In this document: positions 1 through 6,774 of the stretch, piece after piece | Numbering within the stretch: position 1 is the first letter of the stretch | Layout of the letters: each line of letters opens with the position of its first letter | NCBI GenBank assembly: GCA_910589685.1 | Contig: CAJUTA010000041.1 | Coordinates: forward strand, 1 to 7,398 | Reading direction: 5' to 3' | Length of the DNA stretch: 7,398 nucleotides | Origin: an uncultured Ureaplasma sp. | Lineage (GTDB): Bacteria; Bacillota_I; Bacilli_A; Mycoplasmatales; Mycoplasmoidaceae | The notes under the pieces: generated by a model | Told to the model about the DNA's origin: nothing | The model's input: the letters and a program-made list of their open reading frames with translations, nothing else | Databases searched by the model: none | Made by a program: the position numbers and the translations under genes

Positions 1-66
1 AGCTCGTCATTCAACATATTAATTAAAAAATATAAAACTAAATTAATTTATATATTTATTTAAAGT

Positions 67-118
67 AAAATTAATAATTGGAATAATTGTTTATTCTTAA
101 TTATTAATTTTTTATTTT
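67..118 (+). terminator. Terminator-like AT hairpin in the permease leader
   Basis: A 13-bp perfect inverted repeat (AAAATTAATAATT at 67-79, AATTATTAATTTT at 99-111) with a 19-nt loop is followed by a T-rich run to about 118. It sits directly before the ribosome binding site of the permease. The stem is A/T only, so it is weak. It could end an upstream transcript or act as a conditional terminator in the permease leader. No convincing -35/-10 pair was found before it, although TATAAA (31-36) and TATATT (51-56) are possible -10 boxes. Confidence 0.35.
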
Positions 119-120
119 TA

Positions 121-126
121 GAGGAG
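121..126 (+). promoter_or_regulatory. Ribosome binding site deciding the permease start
   Basis: GAGGAG at 121-126 is the best Shine-Dalgarno match in the leader. An in-frame ATG at 127 abuts it directly, which is too close. The in-frame ATG at 133 lies 6 nt downstream, a normal distance, so 133 is preferred. Confidence 0.75.
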
Positions 127-132
127 ATGCTT

Positions 133-2046
133 ATGTCTAGCGAAAACGCTTTACAAAAGCAAGCTAAACAAAGTTCGGAAGGACTAGCGAATGCTCCAAT
201 GAAGAAAAAAATCGGTTTCTTCTCAGCAATGATGATTGCTGTAGGTTCATGTATTGGAGCTGGTATTTTCTTTAAAGCTGGTGGTGTTTTAGGTAACACT
301 GGTAATTCGTTAATTCTTGCGATTTTTACGTGATTAATTGCTGCATTTGCAGTAATTGCTATGGCTCTTGCATTAGTTGAAATTGCCAGTGCACGTAATG
401 ACAACCTTTCTATGATTGGTTGATCACAAACTTTTAATAGCAAAGTAGTTTATAAAGCATGTAAGAATTTCATGGTTTATATATATCTACCATTAACTTA
501 TTTCTTTATGCCATTATATGTGATTATGTCAATTCAAGATGGTATTGCAGGATTTATTGGTAGAGATGCCAATATAGGTAATGGTGGATGAGCCATTATG
601 ATGGCTATCACTATTGTAATGTCAGTTTATTTTATTGTTGTTTGTGGTTTTTCTTCAAAAGCTGGAAACATTCAAAACTGAATTATTACATCAGTTAAAT
701 TTATTCCATTAGTATTAGCAATTGTTTTGGGTTTCTGAGCATTTGCTGAAAATGGTGGAAATATTGTTAGTTCATCAGTTAAACCAGGATTAGTAGCTCC
801 TACTACACCTGGTGCAACTGCAGACACATTTAGTTTTGCAAAATTAACTCCAGGATTTGGAATGTTTATTGCAATTGCTGCTATTTTCTTTGCATATGAT
901 GGATTCTATGTAGCAGCTGGTTTACAATCAGAAATGAAAGAACCAAAGAAAACTCCATTAGCATTGTTATTTGGACTTGCTCTTGTTACAGTAATTTACA
1001 TTATCATTGCTGTTGCAATGTCATTAGGTTCAGCTGATGGTGGTCCATTCGGATTCCAAGACTTCTTAAAGGCTAAAGGTCTTAGCTGACTATATGGTTT
1101 ATTCCAATTATTAATTGGTATTGGTGTATTAGGAATCATTAATGGTTTTGCTCTTTGATCAACTCGTTTTGTTGAAGACTTAATCTTAAGTAATGAAGTA
1201 CCATTTAGTAAAAAATTAGCACCAAAAATTAACAAAAAATATCCAATTGTTGGTATTATTTACAACTTAGTATTATCATTACCAATTATTATTATTTTCT
1301 GTATTGTTGGTGGATTAGGATATATTGATGCTGTTGGATACGGAACAGGATATGGACAAGGAGTTGGTGAATTATATTCATTTGCTGACTTAATGTCTAC
1401 ATGAGTATCTGTATTAGCATTTGCATTTATTGTGTTTGCTATTGCTGGTGCATTACGTAACCGTAAAACAAATGCAATTAAAGTTGAAAAAACTAAATAT
1501 TTTGTTCCAATGGCAATTAGTAGTATTCTTCTTGTTTCAATTTCATTATTCTTTACATTCTTTGAACCAATTGCTGATTTATTCATGGTTTACCAAATTC
1601 AAAATATTGGTACTGATGTATTAGTATCACGTATTATGAAAGTAGTAATCTTGTTATTATTTATTGCATTAATGATTGCTCCAATTTACATTGAAAATGC
1701 TGTAAATAAATCTAAATATGGTTCATTAGAACGTGCTGATTTAGAAAATGCTAAAATTATGGCTGAAATTAAAGGACATTCTTTGAAAAAAGAAGTTCTA
1801 GAAAACTTGATGATTAGTCGTCGTGTTGTACTTGAAAATTGAGAATGTCAAGCATTAGGACAAAAAGAATTAACAGCTGAACAAATTAAAATGATTAACA
1901 ATAGTGAATTATCTGATGAAGCTGATGATATGGCTAGAGATTCTAAAGAAATTACAAAAGAAGTATCTACTAGTTCATCTAGTAAAAAAATAGTTTCTAA
2001 AAAAACTACTGCTAAATCATCTTCTAAAGCTAAATCATCTAAATAA
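133..2046 (+). CDS. APC-superfamily amino acid permease
   Basis: Predicted 637-residue plasma membrane transporter that takes up or exchanges amino acids; the substrate cannot be read from the sequence. About 12 hydrophobic helices are visible, at roughly residues 28-50, 60-84, 112-137, 151-176, 184-206, 241-264, 274-299, 319-344, 370-396, 417-441, 457-480 and 497-520. Helix 1 carries the APC signature GSCIGAGIF (38-46), where family members bind the substrate backbone. Helix 6 has FFAYDGFY followed by an E-x-K-x-P-x-K-x-x-P loop typical of the LAT/APC group. All tryptophans I located are TGA, for example residue 67. After the last helix a hydrophilic tail of about 117 residues follows, ending in a Ser/Lys-only-like stretch from about 613 to 637; this tail is unusual for the family. 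Codon use is less extreme in AT than in the genes downstream, consistent with good expression. It is monocistronic, with a terminator 32 nt after the stop. Confidence 0.9.
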
Positions 2047-2078
2047 TCATTGATAAATAGTTTAGTTTATTAGTTATA

Positions 2079-2114
2079 AAAAAATCTAGGAAATATTTAA
2101 TTCCTAGATTTTTT
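2079..2114 (+). terminator. Strong intrinsic terminator after the permease
   Basis: A 14-bp perfect stem (AAAAAATCTAGGAA at 2079-2092, TTCCTAGATTTTTT at 2101-2114) with an 8-nt loop begins 32 nt after the permease stop. The right arm ends in T6. The left arm begins with an A run, so the reverse transcript would also carry a U tract and the element could terminate transcription from both sides. Confidence 0.88.
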
Positions 2115-2482
2115 AGTATTAATTTATATATTTTTAGATATAATATTTTATGGTCTTTAAAATATTAAAGACGATTTGTTTTTATATTAATTTTATTTAA
2201 AATTGCATATTGAATAATTTATTTTTAATGTTTGTTTATCCATATATTTTTACTACTATAAAGTAATTTTTGGTTTTTGATTTTATAGTAATTAAAGTAC
2301 ATAAGTTCCTTTTCTTTTTTTGTTTTGTTGTTTTCAAAATATTATTAATAAGTTTCTCATTTTCTCTTTCTGTTTTTCTTTTTAGTATTTGATTAAATTC
2401 ATAATTTCTCTCCTTTATTTGAATTTGTTCTGTTGTCCTTTCTAACTTATTATGCAATTTTAAATGAATATGTTGTTTTAAT
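2115..2482. other. AT-rich intergenic region without a convincing gene
   Basis: This stretch is T-rich on the + strand and has no plausible + strand gene. On the - strand, 2457-2236 is open for 73 codons and encodes a Lys/Glu/Asn-rich peptide. It has only a TTG start and no ribosome binding site there. A good site (AAAGGAG on the - strand, near 2410-2416) does precede an ATG, but that frame stops after six codons. A possible -10 box TATAAT lies at 2139-2144, followed by a perfect palindrome. A 9-bp inverted repeat, TACTATAAA (2254-2262) with TTTATAGTA (2282-2290), is also present. No known RNA family was recognised. Confidence 0.6.
2153..2172. repeat. Perfect 8-bp inverted repeat, possible operator or RNA 5' hairpin
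   Basis: GTCTTTAA (2153-2160) and TTAAAGAC (2165-2172) form a perfect 8-bp stem around the loop AATA. It starts 9 nt after a TATAAT box (2139-2144), so it would lie at the 5' end of an RNA started there. It could equally be a protein binding site. No function is assigned. Confidence 0.5.
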
Positions 2483-2516
2483 AAATATTTGCTTTATAAG
2501 AGCAAATATTTTTTTG
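2483..2516 (+). terminator. Terminator-like hairpin just before holA
   Basis: AAATATTTGCT (2483-2493) and AGCAAATATTT (2501-2511) form an 11-bp perfect stem with a 7-nt loop. The right arm runs into a T tract that ends at 2515. It has the form of a + strand intrinsic terminator, yet the permease transcript already ends at 2114. It may therefore block residual read-through or end an unannotated transcript from 2115-2482. It abuts the holA -10 box. Confidence 0.6.
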
Positions 2517-2518
2517 TT

Positions 2519-2524
2519 TATAAT
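2519..2524 (+). promoter_or_regulatory. Predicted -10 box of the holA operon
   Basis: TATAAT at 2519-2524 is a perfect sigma-70-type -10 box. The ATG of holA begins 8 nt after it, at 2533, where transcription itself would be expected to start (about 2531-2533). No convincing -35 element is visible, because that region is occupied by the preceding hairpin. The geometry predicts a leaderless or nearly leaderless mRNA. Confidence 0.6.
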
Positions 2525-2532
2525 TAATTCAA

Positions 2533-3432
2533 ATGATTAAATTAATTAAAAGTGAAGATTCTTTTTTACTTAACAATACATTATTAAATGAGCTGCAAAA
2601 TAAAAAAGATTCTATAAAATATTACAATTCAATTTACAACATCCTAATTGATATTAATCAAATTAAGATATTTGAAAATGATGATATAAAAGTTATAAAA
2701 AATGATGAAGTTTTTGCAAATCTTGATGCATTCAAACAAAATCAAAAAATATTAGAACAATTATTAAATATTGATGAAACAATATATTTTATTACAAATG
2801 CAAGAATTAGTTCTGCACGAGAGATAAAAGAATTTCTAAAGAATATTGAAATAATTAATATAGATGGAATAAATCAAAATAATATCACCTATTACATTGA
2901 AAATAAATTAAAAGAATTTAACATTTCTATTAGTAATCAATTAATTCAAAAAATAAGTTCTAAATTAATATGCGATGCAAATGTTATAAATTTGGAATTA
3001 AGTAAATTAGTTAATACAACAAATATAAATGAATCTCTTATTGATAAATTAATTTGTGATTGACAATCATCTAATGTTTTTGATTTAGTTAATTTAATTT
3101 TAAAAAAAGACAAAAAAAACATTCTTAAACTTTATGATTCATTAATTAAGAAAAATTATGATGAATATGCATTAATTCAAATTTTGGCTAGTCAATTAAT
3201 GAAGTTAGTTATGCAAAAAAATTTGATTAAAATGGGATACTCACTAAATCAAATTTGTGAAGTTATGAAAGCAAATCAATTTATATTAACAAAAAATAAT
3301 ATTTTGCTAAAAAACATTAGTTTGGAAGAATTAAATCAAATTTGTGATGAACTATATCAACTAGATATAAAAATAAAATTAAGTTTAATTGATAAAAATA
3401 AAAGTTTGAAATATTTTTTATTAAAATTATAG
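2533..3432 (+). CDS. holA: DNA polymerase III delta subunit (clamp loader)
   Basis: Predicted 299-residue delta subunit of the replicative clamp loader, the wrench that opens the DnaN sliding clamp so the loader can place it on primed DNA. The length fits the family (about 300-340). Recognition rests mainly on the C-terminal third, from about residue 177. It begins with the typical S-x-x-V-F-D-L-V-N-x-I-L-x-K-D block, continues with the helix containing QILASQLMKLV and a following M-G-Y-S segment, and ends with L-x-x-x-L-x-x-D-x-x-I-K-L near the C terminus. The N-terminal ATPase-like domain is poorly conserved and has no P-loop, as is usual for delta. Residue 177 is Trp encoded by TGA, so under the standard code the gene would look broken in two. 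No Shine-Dalgarno sequence precedes the ATG. The next gene starts 16 nt after the stop, which suggests co-transcription. Identity is inferred from pattern memory, without a search. Confidence 0.8.
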
Positions 3433-3437
3433 TTATT

Positions 3438-3442
3438 GAGGA
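3438..3442 (+). promoter_or_regulatory. Ribosome binding site of the membrane protein gene
   Basis: GAGGA lies 6 nt before the ATG at 3449, in the 16-nt gap after holA. It fixes the start and shows normal Shine-Dalgarno initiation here, in contrast to holA. Confidence 0.7.
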
Positions 3443-3448
3443 TTTAAA

Positions 3449-4678
3449 ATGACAAAAAAGATTTCAGATGAAATTCAAAGCATCTATGATGATGCTACAA
3501 AAAAGGTAGATATCATCTTTTTATCATCTCAAACAATTGATCTATTGCGAAAAGATGAAAATTTCCAAAAAATATTAACTAAAGTTATTGGAATTATAAA
3601 TTTTATAACATTACACTACAATTTAGACTCTAAAAATATTAGTCACTATACTCAAGCTTTTCGCCAAATAACAAATAAAAATTTAAAATTTGATGATAGT
3701 GAAAGTTCATACCAAAATTTGACAGATATTAAAGATACAATCAATTATTTAAATGTATATGTATTGAATACATTAGGCAGTAGTTTTGATCAAATTGAAT
3801 CTGAACTTAAAAAATCTAATGAAAATGAAAATGATGTTAATAATTTAAATAAAGAAAGTATTGATAATCAAGCAATTAATGAAGAATTGTTCAAAACAAA
3901 TGATAATAGTTTTGGTAAAACATTAAGTGATGAAGAGTTGCTACGTCGTAGTGGTGTTACAATGCATGATGTTGCTGATCAATTAATTCAGAATCAAGCA
4001 ATGATTTATTTACAAAGAAACATTCGTAGAGGAAAAGTTTTTGTTTATGATTCAAAACCAAAAATAATTCCAATTCTTAAATATTTAGCATTCGCTTTAT
4101 TTATAATTGTCTTTATATTATCAGTTGCAAGTTATGCGATTTTATTAAGTCAAAATGGTAAATTAAAAATTTTGAGCAAAGATAATCAAGAAGTTGCTTT
4201 TGGATTTGTTAGTCCCGTTCCAATTCAACAAATTTTATTAGGATGTATTATTGGTATTATTTGTTGATCAATAATTAGAAATATTAAAAATGATAATAAC
4301 AAATATTTCCTATCTTGAGGATGAATGTTATTTTATACATTATTCTTATTAGTGATTGCTCTTGCTGCTCAAGAAACACAAATACTACTATTTAGATATA
4401 ATGCTTTTCTAGCTGAACTTATTAAAGTACAAAGCAATGCAAGTTATTTAGAAACTTGAAAAAGATATGTTAGTGTTTTCCAAATTTTACAATATGTTTG
4501 TTACGGTATATACGGAACATTACTAATTTGTGTAATTGTGGGTTCAATTTGTAATCCTAAAAAAGATAATGCACGTATAAATCAATTACTAATTCAATAT
4601 GCTAGTGAAATTAGAAATGGACAAATTGATACAAGTGAACTAAGTGGAGCCGGAGGGTTTGGATCACAACTATTCTAA
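3449..4678 (+). CDS. Four-helix membrane protein of unknown function
   Basis: A 409-residue protein I do not recognise. Residues 1 to about 205 are hydrophilic and lack a signal peptide. They include an acidic, Asn-rich linker (about 125-150) and a block around 165-200 that contains LLRRSGVTMHDVADQLI and then a basic R-R-G-K motif. Four likely membrane helices follow at about 209-232, 259-277, 288-307 and 343-367. The hydrophilic C-terminal tail (368-409) ends in a Gly-rich segment, SGAGGFGSQLF. The layout suggests a cytosolic N-terminal domain anchored by a four-helix bundle. Several Trp codons are TGA (residues 273, 290, 292, 337). It sits between holA and an ECF-type transporter gene in the same orientation with short gaps, so it is probably part of that operon, but the neighbours do not reveal its role. 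The last codons include GCC and GGG, rare here, where the DNA also forms a Shine-Dalgarno-like GGAGGG. Confidence 0.85.
4652..4657 (+). promoter_or_regulatory. Shine-Dalgarno-like GGAGGG inside the end of the upstream gene
   Basis: GGAGGG at 4652-4657 is the strongest purine SD match in this part of the window and lies in the last codons of the membrane protein gene. It could recruit ribosomes for the transporter gene, but the distances to candidate starts (14 nt to ATT 4672, 20 nt to ATA 4678, 27 nt to ATG 4685) are longer than usual. Confidence 0.35.
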
Positions 4679-5628
4679 TAAAAAATGATTTTAATAACAA
4701 AAACAAAAAACTAAAATATAAGATTTTTAAAATCTTATTTCCTTTTTATCCTATAAAAGTATTTGGATCAATTAGTTGCATTAGCATTCTTGCTTGTTTA
4801 ATTGGAATAAGCATTATTTTAAACAATTTCCTTGTTATTAAAATCAGCACTGGAATATCAATTAGCTTTGCATGATTACCAACATATATTATTGGTTGGT
4901 ATTTTGGTCCAATAATTGGGTTTTTTATGGGTTTAGTTATTGATACAATTAATTATCTTATTGGTGATGGAGTTTGATTTTGATTGTATGCCATTCAAGA
5001 ACCTTTATTAGGACTCATTGTTGGAACAATATCTAGTGTTTATTTCTATTTAAAATCTGGGAATAAATCAATTAAATGAACATTAATTTTTAATCAAATT
5101 GTTATTTTAATGTTCATAATTGCAAGTGTATTTATTGTTTTTTATTATAGTGATACTAATAATGGTTTTTTTCAAAATTTAATGAATAGTAGCTCCTACA
5201 ATACAATTGATATGATTAAAAAAACTAATGAAGTTTTAAGATGGATAATTTTAGCTTTATTGAGTGTGTATTTTTTAGTTATTGAAACAATCATTTTTAT
5301 TAAATTAAAAAAATATAAAAGTAGTGAGGACGCACACACTGATCGTATCCAAACATTTTTATTAATTAGTGCAATGTGTATGATTACATCAGTGATTTTT
5401 TCATTCTTATTAGGTCCAATTTCAGCAATTGAATATTATAAATGAGTTCATAATGGAATAAATCCACCATCCCTTGTTAAGTTTGGGGTTGTGTTCTATT
5501 TAGTCCCACGAGTAATTAAAGAATGTTTTAAAACACCAATTTATTCAGTCATTTTAGCTGCAATTATTTTTCCTACAAATATGATTATTAATAACATTAA
5601 ACATAAACTACAAAATTCTTACAATTAA
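4678..5628 (+). CDS. ECF transporter S component-like membrane protein, start codon abnormal
   Basis: Probable substrate-binding membrane subunit of an energy-coupling factor transporter, which captures a vitamin and works with a shared EcfT/EcfA module not present here. It resembles the folate-family S components, but the substrate is unproven. Six or more hydrophobic stretches are visible. The core has L-P-T-Y-I-I-G-W-Y-F-G-P followed by I-G-F-x-x-G-L-V-I-D-T-I-N-Y, the family-typical first half. Near the C terminus is V-P-R-V-I-K-E-x-x-K-T-P-I-Y. Trp is TGA at 4873, 4975, 4981, 5077 and 5443. The frame has no ATG, GTG or TTG before ATG 4927, which lies inside the conserved core and is too late. 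The start given is ATA 4678, which overlaps the upstream TAA in a TAATA context where TAATG would be the classic coupled start; this gives 316 residues. ATT 4672 is another option. A third is ATG 4685 in the neighbouring frame with a -1 shift at 4705-4711. Confidence 0.65.
4685..4738 (+). promoter_or_regulatory. Candidate -1 frameshift cassette: ATG, A_AAA_AAC, UAA, hairpin
   Basis: ATG 4685 opens a nine-codon frame that ends at TAA 4712-4714. Its last two codons are AAA AAC, preceded by A, giving the canonical slippery heptamer A_AAA_AAC (4705-4711) in the correct phase. A -1 shift there enters exactly the frame of the transporter gene (next codon CTA 4711). After a 6-nt spacer a perfect 10-bp palindrome follows, ATAAGATTTT (4718-4727) and AAAATCTTAT (4729-4738). 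Weak points are the AU-only-like stem with almost no loop and the absence of a nearby Shine-Dalgarno sequence for ATG 4685. Confidence 0.35.
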
Positions 5629-5647
5629 AGATAATATTTTGTATAAT
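5619..5647 (+). promoter_or_regulatory. Promoter of the tRNA-His gene
   Basis: TTACAA (5619-5624) and TATAAT (5642-5647) are separated by exactly 17 nt, a textbook sigma-70 geometry and the best promoter in the window. The -35 box overlaps the last codons of the transporter gene. Transcription would start near 5654, a few bases before the tRNA. Confidence 0.8.
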
Positions 5648-5660
5648 TTATTTATTCTAT

Positions 5661-5738
5661 GGCGGTTATGGTGAAGCTGGCTAACACGCCTGACTGTGAC
5701 TCAGGTATTCACGGGTTCGAGCCCCGTTAATCGCCCCA
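5661..5738 (+). tRNA. tRNA-His (anticodon GTG)
   Basis: A complete cloverleaf can be drawn. The acceptor stem pairs 5662-5668 with 5728-5734 (one G-U). The D stem is 5671-5673 with 5685-5687. The anticodon stem CCTGA/TCAGG (5689-5693, 5701-5705) encloses the anticodon GTG at 5696-5698. The T stem ACGGG/CCCGT (5711-5715, 5723-5727) carries the loop TTCGAGC. G at 5661 serves as the extra G-1 facing C73 at 5735, the identity pair specific to tRNA-His. CCA is encoded at 5736-5738. It decodes both His codons, CAU by wobble. Flanking promoter and terminator make it a single-gene unit. Confidence 0.97.
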
Positions 5739-5750
5739 TTTTTAAAAAAT

Positions 5751-5778
5751 AAACACCGGGTTAGATTGGTGTTTTTTT
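5751..5778 (+). terminator. Intrinsic terminator of the tRNA-His gene
   Basis: AAACACC (5751-5757) and GGTGTTT (5768-5774) form a 7-bp stem with a 10-nt loop. The right arm runs on into further T residues to 5778. It lies 12 nt after the tRNA CCA end. Confidence 0.88.
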
Positions 5779-5830
5779 ATTAAAAAAGGTGACTAATAAA
5801 TAATAATTAAAATAAGAAAGATATATCAAA

Positions 5831-6727
5831 ATGTATCAATTAAAACAATATTGTTCATTTTGCAATGAAGATACTTTACATTACAAAATAAATTTAGTAG
5901 CAAAATGCAAATCTAATAATTCATTATGTAAATTTAAAATAATTCAAAAAGATATAAATAATTTTAAATATCAAAATAAGCAAGAAATTTTTATTTGTTC
6001 TAATTGCAAAAAATGTTCTTTAAAAGCAAATAATAAAAATATAGATTTGCCTGATCCATATTACAAAATGGACAATGATTTGAAAGAAATTTATAATGAG
6101 GCAAAATCCATTTTCAACTTATCTCTTCGTAGTGCATTAGGTTTATTGAGATGCATTTTTGAGAATTTGTTAATTAGAAAATTTAACATTAAAAATCCTA
6201 CTAAAATTTCTGAAATTTTGAAGAATCAACAAGTTGCAAAGTCACTTGGAAAAAATATTATTGATAGTGCAAATAATTTTAAAAATATTTGTAATGTGGC
6301 ATTGCATTCTTTTGAAATGGATCAAGAGTCAATTAAGAATGAAATCTCAATTTATTTTGATTGAATAAACAAATTAGCATGGGTTATTTCCGATTCAAAT
6401 ATGATTATTGATAAGACTAAAAATACACAATTAAATAATAACTTCAATAATAGAAATCAAAATTCTAATAAAATTTCTAATTCAAATACAAATAATAAAA
6501 ACAATAAACAAGCAAATACTAAACAACAAAATAATAATCAAATAAATGGTTCTGCAAATAATCTACAAAATAAGCAAATAAATAATCAACAATCTAATAA
6601 TAAGCAAAATGAACCCATAAAAGCAAATAATAACCAACAAATAAATAAGAACAAAAAAAATCACAATAATCATAGAAAACCTAATCATAAAAAGTGAAAT
6701 AACAATAACAAAAAAGAACAAATATAA
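5831..6727 (+). CDS. Zinc-ribbon DUF4145 protein with Asn-rich tail
   Basis: A 298-residue protein in three parts. (1) Residues 1 to about 65 form a probable zinc ribbon: C8-x-x-C11 pairs with C56-x-x-C59 (C62, C26 and C33 are extra cysteines). (2) Residues about 74-180 match the pattern I know for DUF4145: a P-x-x-Y-Y lead-in, an E-A-x-x-I-x-x-x-S-L-R-S-A-L-x-L-L-R helix (90-107), and N-V-A-L-H (155-159) in place of the usual G-N-x-A-A-H. DUF4145 is a helical domain of unknown function found alone and fused to type I restriction subunits. (3) Residues about 191-298 are low-complexity: 41 of 108 are Asn, most of the rest Gln, Lys and Ser, with a basic end; likely disordered. Trp 178 and the Trp near the end are TGA, and one TGG is used between them. 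No strong Shine-Dalgarno sequence precedes ATG 5831; AAGAAAG lies about 10 nt upstream. The gene is isolated from the tRNA by the latter's terminator. The family call is from motif memory. Confidence 0.75.
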
Positions 6728-6748
6728 TTTGATAAATTTATTATTTTG

Positions 6749-6754
6749 TATAAT
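6749..6754 (+). promoter_or_regulatory. Predicted -10 box for the GIY-YIG gene
   Basis: TATAAT at 6749-6754 lies in the 15-mer TATTTTGTATAATTT, which is identical around the tRNA-His promoter -10 box. A start near 6761 would give a leader of about 14 nt before ATG 6775, without a Shine-Dalgarno sequence. The -35 is unclear: TTGATA (6729-6734) matches well but is only 14 nt away. Confidence 0.5.
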
Positions 6755-6774
6755 TTTATTAGTAATTAAAAAAT

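Noticed and set aside
1..63. Possible 3' end of a gene upstream of the window
   Set aside because: The first 16 bases are less AT-rich and could be coding, but all three forward frames close within 63 bases and no product can be recognised.
331..333. TGA triplets breaking the permease, holA and other genes into fragments
   Set aside because: They fall at positions where Trp fits, all in one constant frame, so they are Trp codons under genetic code 4 and not disruptions.
60..443. Reverse-strand open frame of 127 codons over the permease start
   Set aside because: It is a shadow of the strongly supported permease on the other strand and extends into the AT leader.
2236..2457. 73-codon reverse-strand open frame with Lys/Glu-rich product
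   Set aside because: It has only a TTG start, no ribosome binding site and composition expected from T-rich DNA read backwards. The good SD/ATG pair nearby leads to a six-codon frame in another phase. Kept only as a remark in the intergenic entry.
4927..5628. Start of the transporter gene at its first in-frame ATG, 4927
   Set aside because: This would remove the first helix and the conserved G-W-Y-F-G-P core, so initiation must lie upstream.
6401..6697. Asn-rich tail as a separate small gene starting at ATG 6401
   Set aside because: The frame is continuous with the DUF4145 gene through a TGA Trp codon, and no ribosome binding site precedes 6401.
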